NCBI GenBank assembly: GCA_964396055.1
Contig: CAYNDV010000073.1
Span: 1-21,747 of the forward strand
Reading direction: 5' to 3'
DNA from: CAYJPV01 sp964396055
Lineage (GTDB): Bacteria; Acidobacteriota; Vicinamibacteria; Vicinamibacterales; JAKQTR01
Length of the DNA stretch: 21,747 nt
Part shown: positions 1-7,100 of the stretch, piece after piece
Layout: each line of letters opens with the position of its first letter
Position numbering within the stretch: position 1 is the first letter of the stretch
Notes under the pieces: generated by a model
The model's input: the letters and a program-made list of their open reading frames with translations, nothing else
What the model was told of the DNA's origin: nothing
The model's database searches: none
Position numbers and translations under genes: made by a program

Positions 1-561
1 GCCATCTTCGACGACGAGGTGGCGGATTGGCTGGCGGATCCGGACCACGGCTTCGGCAAGTCGCTCGAATCGGGCGCGAGCCCGGCGGTGCTCGGCGGCG
101 TCGTGGCGGTGCTCTTTGCGACCGGGCGCGCGGCGGACGCGCCGCGGTACCGGGCGATGACCTACGACTGGGCGCATGCGGTCTTGATCAACGGCGGCTA
201 CACCGTCGTCATCAAGGAAGTGGTGCGCCGCGAGCGGCCGAATGGCGAAAACGCCCGCTCCTTCCCCTCCGGCCACGCGTCGAACGCTTTCGCCCTGGCG
301 GCCGTGGCGGAACGCCACTTCGGGTGGAAGGCCGGGTTGCCGGCCTATGCGCTGGCGAGCGCGGTGGCCGTCTCCCGGTTACAGCGCAACGCGCACTACC
401 TGAGCGACGTGTTGGCCGGCGCGACGCTCGGCTACATCGTCGGGCGGACGGTCGTGCGCGTTAACAGTCAGCCCGTGGCCGCGTCGAACCCGCCCCGGTT
501 CAGCCTCTCGCCGCTCATCTCGAAACGGGCGCGCGGCGTGGTGGCGCGGCTCGATTTCTAA
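1..561 (+). CDS. PAP2-family membrane phosphatase, 5' end outside the window
   Basis: Open from the first base in the same frame, so the true start probably lies upstream; the GTG at 19 is only an internal candidate. The protein carries the three signature blocks of type 2 phosphatidic acid phosphatases in order: KEVVRRERP (K-x6-RP), SFPSGHAS (PSGH, with the acid histidine) and SRLQRNAHYLSD (SR-x5-H-x3-D, with the nucleophile histidine). The family removes phosphate from lipid phosphates, diacylglycerol pyrophosphate or undecaprenyl pyrophosphate at the membrane. Hydrophobic stretches lie between the blocks, as expected for a multi-pass protein. Its TAA stop overlaps the stop codon of the convergent downstream gene. 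The family call is firm; the substrate cannot be told. It has no evident link with the carbohydrate genes further right. Confidence 0.88.
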   Translation, partial: AIFDDEVADWLADPDHGFGKSLESGASPAVLGGVVAVLFATGRAADAPRYRAMTYDWAHAVLINGGYTVVIKEVVRRERPNGENARSFPSGHASNAFALAAVAERHFGWKAGLPAYALASAVAVSRLQRNAHYLSDVLAGATLGYIVGRTVVRVNSQPVAASNPPRFSLSPLISKRARGVVARLDF

Positions 562-1433
562 CGCCCCGGCGGCGGACCCGGTAATGCCAGCCTGGCCCAC
601 ACCGCCCGGTGATCACTCGTGCCGGCGGGATCGACCACGCCGGCCGACGGGCCTCCGGTCGCCGGCACCAGGCCGCGCACGAACACGTGGTCGTACGACC
701 ACCATTTCCCGAAGCCGCGCGACGTGCCCGGCAAGGTGCCGGTCAGCCATTGGTAGCCACCCGCCTCGAACGCGTCCGCCACCGATCGCGCGTTGAAGTC
801 GCCACCGACGACGACAGCGTCGGTGCCGGTGGCCAGCGCCTTCATGATCAACTGCACCTGCTCGACGCGCTGTTCGGGGTGGATGGAGCCCGGCGCCGAC
901 AGATGGACCGACATGGCCCCGATGCGCCAACCGCCGATCCGCACGACGGCGGCGGTAGGCGCCCGCCGCGCGCGCGTGCCGAAGGCCGCATAGGGCAGCA
1001 GCAGCTTGCGGGGCTCCTCGAGGGGCCAGGGCGAAAGGACGGCCGTGCCGAAATCCGCCTTGCCCATCGGATGCACGGTGCTGGGGTAGTAGACGTAGTT
1101 CAGGCGCAGTGCGCGCGCCATCGTCTCGACGCCGGCGGGATCCATCTCCTGGAGGAGCAGGATGTCGGGGTCGCGCAGGTGCTCCTGCGAGCGCAGCAGG
1201 GCCACGGCGCCGTCGAGCTTGCGGCCGTACTCGATGTTGAACGTCACCACCGTGATGGTGCCCGTGGCGTCCGCCCGGGCCTGGGTCGCGGTCGGTTCGG
1301 CGAAGCGGCCTTCGTACTTCGGGCCGTCAGGATCCAGGTAGTTGTGGGTCGTTGCGCAGGCGGACAGCAGGCCGGCGACCAGCACGGCCGCAGCGAAGAC
1401 CACCCGGCGGAGAGACGATGACTGCGCGGGCAC
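558..1433 (-). CDS. Endonuclease/exonuclease/phosphatase-family lipoprotein
   Basis: A 291-residue protein with a GTG start. A lipobox-like signal, hydrophobic segment 11-25 ending in LSAC with Cys26, suggests a lipid-anchored envelope protein. The EEP fold motifs are all present: TFNIEYG (Asn66), LLLQEMD (metal-binding Glu96), SVHLS (His177), GGDFNA (Asp212, Asn214), YDHVF (Asp248, His249) and the C-terminal TSDHRAV (Asp274, His275). The metal-dependent hydrolase core is therefore complete. The family cleaves phosphodiesters or phosphomonoesters in nucleic acids, lipids or inositol phosphates, and sequence alone does not choose among them. No Shine-Dalgarno sequence precedes the GTG, so the start is less certain than the family. 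Its TAG stop shares bases with the TAA stop of the convergent PAP2 gene. Confidence 0.85.
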   Translation of the reverse strand: MPAQSSSLRRVVFAAAVLVAGLLSACATTHNYLDPDGPKYEGRFAEPTATQARADATGTITVVTFNIEYGRKLDGAVALLRSQEHLRDPDILLLQEMDPAGVETMARALRLNYVYYPSTVHPMGKADFGTAVLSPWPLEEPRKLLLPYAAFGTRARRAPTAAVVRIGGWRIGAMSVHLSAPGSIHPEQRVEQVQLIMKALATGTDAVVVGGDFNARSVADAFEAGGYQWLTGTLPGTSRGFGKWWSYDHVFVRGLVPATGGPSAGVVDPAGTSDHRAVWARLALPGPPPGR

Positions 1434-1485
1434 GACGACAGCAAGGATAACAGAGCGTCCGAGAACGACGGGCAGGCGATGGAGG

Positions 1486-1491
1486 TAGACT
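1486..1491 (+). promoter_or_regulatory. Candidate -10 box (TAGACT) upstream of the 1591 operon
   Basis: TAGACT lies about 100 bases before the GTG at 1591 in an otherwise featureless 157-base divergent gap (1434-1590). The same hexamer precedes the genes at 14012 and 21605. No clear -35 box is visible and no LacI-type operator is seen here. Weak, pattern-based call. Confidence 0.3.
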
Positions 1492-1590
1492 CTTGCGCCC
1501 GTTCGGAGCAGAATCTGCCTGCGGATGGCGGGTCCCGGCGGTAATCAGCCCGGTGGGCCGGCCGCGATTCTCGAACTCGGAGGTTGAACG

Positions 1591-2415
1591 GTGAGCACCA
1601 GACGCTTGCGGATCGTGGGGGTGTGCGGCTGTCTCGTCGCGGTGGCCGGCCTGGCCGTGCTGTGGGCGCAGGAACCGAAGAAAGAACCGCCGGTGCAGTG
1701 GGTGGAGACGCCGACCGGCCGCTGGATGGTGCACGACGAGGCCAGGCCCGCGCCGCCGGTGGTCATGCCCGGCGCGTGCGGCCAGGAGACGCCGGTGGCC
1801 CCGCCGGGCGACGCCATCGTGCTCTTCGACGGGAAGGATCTGACCAACTGGACCGACGTCAAGGGTCAGCCCTCGAAGTGGAACATCCGCGACGGCTACA
1901 TGGAATCGGTGAAGGGCGCGGGTTACGTGCGGACGAAGCAGGAGTTCGGGTCGGCGCAGGTCCACGTGGAGTTCGCCACGCCGTCCCATGTCATCGGCAA
2001 GGGCCAGGGTCGGGGCAACAGCGGCGTGTTCCTCCAGGGCATGTACGAGGTGCAGGTCCTCGATTCCTTCGAGAACGCCACGTATCCGGACGGCCAGTGC
2101 GGCGCGCTCTACGGCCGCGCCGTGCCGCTGGTGAACGCGTCGTGCCGGCCCGGGCAGTGGCAGACCTACGACATCGTCTATCACCGGCCGGAGTTCGATG
2201 CGTCCGGGAAGGTGGCAAAGCCGGCCGTCTTCACGGTGTTCCACAACGGCATCCTGATTCACGATCACGTGGCGCTCGATGGCGGCACGAACTGGATCGG
2301 CCCGCACGCCGTCACCGACTACGCGCCGCACGGCGACAAGGGGCCGCTGATGTTCCAGGACCACAGCAATCCGGTCCGGTTCCGCAATGTCTGGATCCGC
2401 GAACTGAAGGACTAA
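1591..2415 (+). CDS. Secreted 3-keto-disaccharide hydrolase (DUF1080 family)
   Basis: A 274-residue protein starting at GTG with GGAGG seven bases upstream. Residues 1-27 form a Sec signal peptide (Arg-rich start, hydrophobic core, WAQ cleavage site). A Pro-rich stretch follows, then the concanavalin-like DUF1080 domain from about residue 70 to the end, opening with the family hallmark LFDGKDLTNW and containing the GRGNSGVFLQG and YEVQVLDS blocks. Known members hydrolyse 3-keto-glycosides, made by oxidising the C3 hydroxyl of a sugar, to release the 3-keto sugar and the aglycone. It is the first gene of a run with the TIM-barrel gene 15 bases downstream and GH95 after that, so it probably acts in the periplasm on glycosides. 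The C3-oxidising dehydrogenase that should make its substrate is not in the window. Confidence 0.85.
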   Translation: MSTRRLRIVGVCGCLVAVAGLAVLWAQEPKKEPPVQWVETPTGRWMVHDEARPAPPVVMPGACGQETPVAPPGDAIVLFDGKDLTNWTDVKGQPSKWNIRDGYMESVKGAGYVRTKQEFGSAQVHVEFATPSHVIGKGQGRGNSGVFLQGMYEVQVLDSFENATYPDGQCGALYGRAVPLVNASCRPGQWQTYDIVYHRPEFDASGKVAKPAVFTVFHNGILIHDHVALDGGTNWIGPHAVTDYAPHGDKGPLMFQDHSNPVRFRNVWIRELKD

Positions 2416-2430
2416 TGGTGAGGTGACGTC

Positions 2431-3276
2431 ATGAGCAGGCTCTCTCGACGGGGTTTCGTCCAGTTGTCAACCGCCGCGGCCGCCGCGGTATCGCTGCCGT
2501 CCTTCGGCACCCGGTCCGCCGCGGCCCAGGCGGCCGCCGGGCCGGCCTTGCCCTACGATCTGGGCATCGCGTCCTACACCTTCCGGTCCTTCCCGCTCGA
2601 CCAGGCCCTGATCTGGGCCCAGCGCCTGCGTCTCAAGAAGATGACGCTGAAGGACATGCACCTGCCGATGGCGATCACCGCCGCCGACATGGACGTCGTG
2701 CGCGCAAAGATGGCGGCCGCCGGCGTCGAGTTGTCCGGGTGCGGCGTCGTCTACATGCGGACCGAAGAGCAGGTGCACAAGGGCTTCGAGTACGCGAAGC
2801 TGACGGGCATCAAGATGATGGTCGGCGTGCCCGACCCGCCCTTCCTGGCCCTCGCCGAGCAGAAGGTGAAGGAACTCGACATCCGGCTGGCGATCCACAA
2901 CCACGGGCCCGACAACAACAGCTACCCGAGTCCCGAAAGCGCCTACACGCTGATCCAGAAGATGGACAAGCGGATGGGCCTGTGCATCGACGTCGGCCAT
3001 ACGCAGCGCCTGGGCCTCGATCCCGCCGCGCAGTGCGAGAAGTACTTCGACCGGCTGTTCGACGTCCACATGAAGGACGTGAGCGGCTCGGACAAGGCCG
3101 GCCAGACGGTCGAGTGCGGCGCCGGCGTCATCGACATCCCGAAACTGCTGCGGACGCTGGCGAAGCTGGGCTACAAGGGCACGCTGCACTTCGAGCACGA
3201 GAAAGACGGGAAGGACCCGTTCCCCGGGCTCGCCGAGTCCGTGGGCTACGTCCGCGGCGTGATGCGCACCATCTGA
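2431..3276 (+). CDS. Tat-exported sugar phosphate isomerase/epimerase-like TIM-barrel protein
   Basis: A 281-residue protein. The N-terminus SRRGFVQLS is a twin-arginine (Tat) motif followed by an Ala-rich hydrophobic stretch, with cleavage probable near residue 33. The rest is an AP-endonuclease-2/xylose-isomerase-like barrel. Likely metal ligands are in the IHNHG (His156, His158), CIDVGH (Asp187, His190), DVHMKD (His213) and HFEHE (Glu255) motifs. Members isomerise or epimerise sugars and include partners of 3-keto-glycoside metabolism, often encoded beside DUF1080 hydrolases, as here with a 15-base gap after the 1591 gene. Tat export suggests folding with metal before secretion. The exact substrate is unknown, and a lyase or hydrolase role on keto-sugars is also possible. 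Confidence 0.82.
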   Translation: MSRLSRRGFVQLSTAAAAAVSLPSFGTRSAAAQAAAGPALPYDLGIASYTFRSFPLDQALIWAQRLRLKKMTLKDMHLPMAITAADMDVVRAKMAAAGVELSGCGVVYMRTEEQVHKGFEYAKLTGIKMMVGVPDPPFLALAEQKVKELDIRLAIHNHGPDNNSYPSPESAYTLIQKMDKRMGLCIDVGHTQRLGLDPAAQCEKYFDRLFDVHMKDVSGSDKAGQTVECGAGVIDIPKLLRTLAKLGYKGTLHFEHEKDGKDPFPGLAESVGYVRGVMRTI

Positions 3277-3319
3277 CCGGGCCGATCGCGCCGCCGTGAC
3301 CGGACGTGGGGAGGCAGCG

Positions 3320-5722
3320 ATGAGGACGTACGCCCGGATCCTGGTGGCCTGCGCCTGTATTGGACTCGCCGTCACGCAGGTGCCGGCCGGGCCGCCCGAT
3401 GACGAGGCATCGTGGGGCCCCATCCTGTTCTATCGCCAGCCCGCCCAGAAGTGGGAGGAGGCCCTGCCGATCGGGAACGGCCGGCTGGGCGGCATGGTGT
3501 TCGGCGGCGTGCCCGGGGAACGGATCCAGCTCAACGAGGACACGTTCTGGTCCGGCGGTCCCTACGATCCGATCCACGGTGATGCGCTGGCCGCTCTGCC
3601 GCGCGTCCGCCAACTGATTCGCGATGGCCGGTACCAGGAGGCACAGGACCTCGCCGACCAGCAGTTGATGGGGCGGCCCCGTCACCTGCAGGCGTACCAG
3701 CCCCTCGGCGACCTGCGGATCGATCACGACGCCCACACGCCGGCCGCCGGCTACCACCGCGAACTGGATCTCGACCGGGCCGTCGTCCGCGTCCGCTACC
3801 GGGTGGACGGCACCACCTTCACGCGCGAGGTGTTCTCGAGCGCGCCCGACCAGTCGATCGTCGTCCGCGTGACAGCCGACCGCCCGGCCTCGCTCACGCT
3901 GCGCGTCAGGCTGGACAGCCGGCAGCCGCACAACGTGCGGCCGTCCGGTTCGGATGAACTGGTGATGACCGGCCGGTGGCGGGGCGACCTGACGAATCCC
4001 GGCGACCACCTCAAGGTTTCACAGGGGCTCTTGGCGCGCTGGTACGGTGAGGGCCTGGCGTTTGCCGTCAGGGTGAGAGCCGAGGTCAGCGGGGGCCGGG
4101 TCAGTGCCGACCCCGAGGGCCTGCGCGTCGAAGGCGCCGACGCCGTGACGCTGCGGCTGGCGGCAGCCACGAGCTTCAGAGGGCGCGACCCCGAGGCGGC
4201 GTGCGCGGAAGCGCTGCGGGTCGCGCGGCCGTACGAGGACCTGCTCGCGCGCCACCTGGACGACTTCCGCCGCCTCTACAGGCGCGTCCGCCTCGATCTC
4301 GGGGGTTCGCCGCGCCCCGCGGCGCCCACCGACGAGCGGCTCGCGGCTGTTCGCGGCGGCGCCAGCGACCCGGATCTGGCGGCCACGTACTTCCAGTACG
4401 GGCGGTACCTGCTGATTGCCAGTTCGCGACCCGGCACGCAGCCGGCCAACCTGCAGGGCATCTGGAACGACGAGGTCCGGCCGGCGTGGGGCAGCAAGTA
4501 CACGGTGAACATCAACACCGAGATGAACTACTGGCCGGCGGAGGTGACGAACCTTGCCGAGTGCCACGAGCCCCTCTTCGACCTCATCGACGACCTGCGT
4601 CCGGCCGGCCGCCGCACGGCGAAGGCCAACTACGGCGCACGTGGATTCGTGGTGCACCACAACACCGATCTGTGGCGGGTGGCGACGCCCGTCGACGGGG
4701 CTCGATGGGGCCTGTGGCCCCTGGGCGGCGCGTGGCTCTCGACCCACCTCTTCGAGCACTACGCCTTCGGCGGCGACGAGGCCTTCCTGCGGCGGGCGTA
4801 CCCGGTGATGAAGGAGGCCGCGGAGTTCGTGCTCGACTTCCTCGTCGAGGATGAGCGGGGCCGGCTGGTGACCAACCCGTCGCACTCACCGGAGAACGCG
4901 TTCGTGGACGGCCGGGGACAGCAGGGCGTGTTGTGCGTCGGCGCCACGATGGACTTCGGCATCATCCGCGAGTTGTTCGACGGCTGCCTGCGGGCGGCTC
5001 GGGTCCTCGGCGGGGACACCGAGTTCCGCGCGCGCCTGCAGGACGCGCTGGACCGGCTGCCGCCGTACCAGGTCGGGAAACACGGGCAGCTCCAGGAGTG
5101 GCTCGAAGACTACGAAGAAGCCGAGCCAGGCCATCGCCACGTCTCGCACCTCTTCGGCCTGCATCCGGGGCGATCGATCACGCCGCGCGGCACGCCCCGC
5201 CTGGCGCAGGCCGCGCGCGTCTCTCTGGAGCGGCGGCTGGCGAACGGCGGCGGGGGCACGGGGTGGAGCCGGGCCTGGATCGTCAACTTCTTCGCCCGGC
5301 TGGGCGACGGCGACCGGGCGCACGAGCACCTGACGCTCCTGCTGAGCCGATCCACCCTGCCCAACCTGTTCGACAACCACCCGCCGTTCCAGATTGACGG
5401 CAACTTCGGCGGCACTGCCGGCATCGCCGAGATGCTGCTGCAGAGCCATGCCGGCGAACTGGAACTGCTGCCGGCCCTCCCGAGGGCCTGGCCGGAGGGA
5501 CGAGTGAGCGGCCTGCGGGCGAGGGACGGGTTCGAGGTGGATCTGACGTGGCAGGCCGGCGGGCTGGTGCGGGCGTCGATCCGCTCACGGCTGGGCCGGC
5601 CGGTGACGGTGCGGTACGGCGGTCGGCTCGTCGAGATTTCGCCTCGGGCGGGCGCGGCCGTCGTATTCGACGGGCATCTGCAGCCGGTGCGCGAGACGCC
5701 GCCGGCGCCTGTTTTGATGTAA
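3320..5722 (+). CDS. Secreted GH95 alpha-L-fucosidase / alpha-L-galactosidase
   Basis: An 800-residue protein. I chose the ATG at 3320 because GGGGAGG lies five bases before it and it begins the signal peptide (MRTYARI, hydrophobic core, cleavage near the AGP motif); the in-frame GTG at 3296 lacks both. The N-terminal GH95 beta-domain has the motifs WEEALPIGNGRLGG and LNEDTFWSGGPY. The alpha/alpha barrel keeps the expected residues: NIN (Asn397, Asn399) before MNYWPAE, Glu525 in HSPEN as general acid, and Asp693 in QIDGNFGG as base. GH95 enzymes invert terminal alpha-1,2-linked L-fucose or L-galactose in xyloglucan, pectin or milk glycans. The residue two before the NIN motif is Thr395, where fucosidases of the family usually have His, which hints at L-galactose. 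It is the third gene of the 1591 operon. Confidence 0.9.
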   Translation: MRTYARILVACACIGLAVTQVPAGPPDDEASWGPILFYRQPAQKWEEALPIGNGRLGGMVFGGVPGERIQLNEDTFWSGGPYDPIHGDALAALPRVRQLIRDGRYQEAQDLADQQLMGRPRHLQAYQPLGDLRIDHDAHTPAAGYHRELDLDRAVVRVRYRVDGTTFTREVFSSAPDQSIVVRVTADRPASLTLRVRLDSRQPHNVRPSGSDELVMTGRWRGDLTNPGDHLKVSQGLLARWYGEGLAFAVRVRAEVSGGRVSADPEGLRVEGADAVTLRLAAATSFRGRDPEAACAEALRVARPYEDLLARHLDDFRRLYRRVRLDLGGSPRPAAPTDERLAAVRGGASDPDLAATYFQYGRYLLIASSRPGTQPANLQGIWNDEVRPAWGSKYTVNINTEMNYWPAEVTNLAECHEPLFDLIDDLRPAGRRTAKANYGARGFVVHHNTDLWRVATPVDGARWGLWPLGGAWLSTHLFEHYAFGGDEAFLRRAYPVMKEAAEFVLDFLVEDERGRLVTNPSHSPENAFVDGRGQQGVLCVGATMDFGIIRELFDGCLRAARVLGGDTEFRARLQDALDRLPPYQVGKHGQLQEWLEDYEEAEPGHRHVSHLFGLHPGRSITPRGTPRLAQAARVSLERRLANGGGGTGWSRAWIVNFFARLGDGDRAHEHLTLLLSRSTLPNLFDNHPPFQIDGNFGGTAGIAEMLLQSHAGELELLPALPRAWPEGRVSGLRARDGFEVDLTWQAGGLVRASIRSRLGRPVTVRYGGRLVEISPRAGAAVVFDGHLQPVRETPPAPVLM

Positions 5723-5731
5723 GCGATTTCA
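5718..5731. promoter_or_regulatory. LacI-type operator-like site overlapping the GH95 stop codon
   Basis: TGTAAGCGATTTCA is a 14-base imperfect palindrome with a central CG, matching the general LacI/CcpA pattern TGWAANCGNTNWCA. It overlaps the TAA at 5720 and lies 68 bases (centre to centre) from a second site at 5786. Distance and sequence suggest a pair used by one repressor. Binding is inferred. Confidence 0.5.
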
Positions 5732-5767
5732 TTGCTCTTGTAGTGACGAGAACAAGCTGTTCTTTGA

Positions 5768-5773
5768 TATAGT
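5768..5773 (+). promoter_or_regulatory. Candidate -10 box (TATAGT) for the 5835 gene
   Basis: TATAGT sits between the two operator-like sites, in a locally AT-richer stretch (about 5720-5805) that stands out from the surrounding sequence. A start site near 5780 would place the second operator just inside the transcribed region. No convincing -35 box is seen. Confidence 0.4.
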
Positions 5774-5785
5774 CTGCCAGTACGC

Positions 5786-5799
5786 TGCAAGCGCTTTCG
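5786..5799. promoter_or_regulatory. LacI-type operator before the feruloyl-esterase-like gene
   Basis: TGCAAGCGCTTTCG contains a perfect AAGCGCTT core with central CG, the classic LacI/CcpA operator centre. It lies just downstream of the candidate -10 box and about 35 bases before the GTG start, a good position for repression. The repressor encoded at 12895-13887 is the obvious candidate. Confidence 0.6.
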
Positions 5800-5834
5800 T
5801 TTAGTACCCGCCCGCGGCCCCCGAGGAGGATGTT

Positions 5835-7022
5835 GTGAACCGGACCGTGACTGTCCCACTCGTGGCGTCGGTCGTACTCACCGGCTCGTTGTGCTTCGCC
5901 CAGACGACCCCGCCCCCACCCGTGGAGGATTTCAAGCCCGCCACGTCCAACCAGCCCGGCAAGGAGTACCCCCAGGTCAACAGCGAACGCCGCGTCCGCG
6001 TCCGCCTCGCGGCTCCCGAGGCCCAGAGCGTCCTGCTCGACATCGGCGCCGTCAAATACCCGCTCACGAAAGGCGCCGACGGGGTCTGGATCGGCGAGTC
6101 GGCCCCGCAGGACGAGGGCTTCCACTACTACCAGCTCGTCGTCGACAGCGCGCAGGTGCCGGACCCCGGCAGCCTCTACTTCTACGGCGCCAGCCGGTGG
6201 GGCAGCGGGGTCGAGGTGCCGGCCGCAGATCAGGACTTCTACGCCGTGAAGAACGTTCCGCACGGCCAGATCCGCGAGGTGCACTACTTCTCGAAGGTGA
6301 ACAACACCATGCGGCGCTGTTTCGTCTACACGCCGCCCGGGTACGACGCGGAGACGACCACCCGCTATCCCGTGTTGTACCTGCAGCACGGCGGCGGCGA
6401 GGATGAAACCGGGTGGCCGTCGCAGGGCCGGACCGGGTTCATCATGGACAACCTGATCGCCGCCGGAAAGGCCCGGCCCTTCATCATCGTCATGGACAAC
6501 GGCACCTGGGTGCTGCCCGGCCAGGCGCGGCCGCGGCCGCCCGCGGCGCCCGGCGGCGGGCGGCCCGCCAACTGGCCGCCGCCGGGATGGGCGGACCGGT
6601 TCAAGCGGACGCTGCTGGAGGACATCATCCCGATGATCGACGCGACGTTCCGCACGAAGGCGGACCAGGCCCACCGCGCGATGGCCGGGTTGTCGATGGG
6701 CGGCATGCAGACCAACGCGATTGCGATGGAGAACCTCGACGTGTTCTCGCACATCGGCATCTTCAGTGGCGGCACGGTCGGCGACCCGGCCACCGCGCAC
6801 AACGGCGTGATGGCCAACGCCGCGGAGTTCAACAAGAAGGTCAGGCTGATCTTCCAGAGCTCCGGCTCGAAGGAGCGGCCCGAGAGCGTGAAGGCGAATC
6901 ACGAGCAACTGGTGGCCGCCGGCATCAAGAGCGTCACCTACGTGTCTCCGGACACCGCGCACGAGTGGCAGACCTGGCGGCGCAGTCTGCACGCGTTCGC
7001 GCCGCTCCTGTTCCGGGAGTAG
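5835..7022 (+). CDS. Secreted feruloyl-esterase-like alpha/beta hydrolase with N-terminal beta-sandwich
   Basis: A 395-residue protein. The GTG start has GAGGAGGA just upstream; the ATG at 5830 meets a stop at once. Residues 1-22 are a Sec signal (LCFAQ). Residues about 45-140 form an E-set/CBM48-like domain, as found before the esterase domain in bacterial feruloyl and carbohydrate esterases. The esterase domain (PF00756-like, about 150-395) has YTPPGYD, LYLQHGGGEDETGW, nucleophile Ser287 in AGLSMGG and His376 in DTAHEW. The usual catalytic Asp (as in CGKED of relatives) appears as Arg348 in GSKER, so the acid may be Glu347, Glu350 or elsewhere. A Pro/Gly/Arg-rich insert lies near residues 230-255. 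Likely role: freeing ferulate or acetate from arabinose side chains. The LacI-type operator upstream suggests coregulation with the GH51 operon. Confidence 0.82.
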   Translation: MNRTVTVPLVASVVLTGSLCFAQTTPPPPVEDFKPATSNQPGKEYPQVNSERRVRVRLAAPEAQSVLLDIGAVKYPLTKGADGVWIGESAPQDEGFHYYQLVVDSAQVPDPGSLYFYGASRWGSGVEVPAADQDFYAVKNVPHGQIREVHYFSKVNNTMRRCFVYTPPGYDAETTTRYPVLYLQHGGGEDETGWPSQGRTGFIMDNLIAAGKARPFIIVMDNGTWVLPGQARPRPPAAPGGGRPANWPPPGWADRFKRTLLEDIIPMIDATFRTKADQAHRAMAGLSMGGMQTNAIAMENLDVFSHIGIFSGGTVGDPATAHNGVMANAAEFNKKVRLIFQSSGSKERPESVKANHEQLVAAGIKSVTYVSPDTAHEWQTWRRSLHAFAPLLFRE

Positions 7023-7053
7023 GCCGCAGCGCGCGCGTCACACGACGGGCGGA

Positions 7054-7084
7054 AGCGTCCGGACGTCAGGGACGTCCGGACGCT
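7054..7084. terminator. Long perfect hairpin between convergent genes
   Basis: A 14-base perfect inverted repeat (7054-7067 with 7071-7084) closed by a 3-base loop lies in the 78-base gap between the ends of the 5835 gene (+) and the 7101 gene (-). It has no T-tract on either side, so a bidirectional terminator or 3'-end stabiliser is inferred from position and symmetry. Confidence 0.65.
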
Positions 7085-7100
7085 CCGCGACACCTGCTGC

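Noticed and set aside
1478..1590. A LacI-type operator before the 1591 operon
   Set aside because: I looked for the CG-centred palindrome in this gap and found none.
5283..6992. A 569-codon open frame on the minus strand opposite GH95 and the feruloyl-esterase-like gene
   Set aside because: It spans the 3' end of one supported gene, a regulatory gap and another supported gene, and encodes low-complexity sequence.
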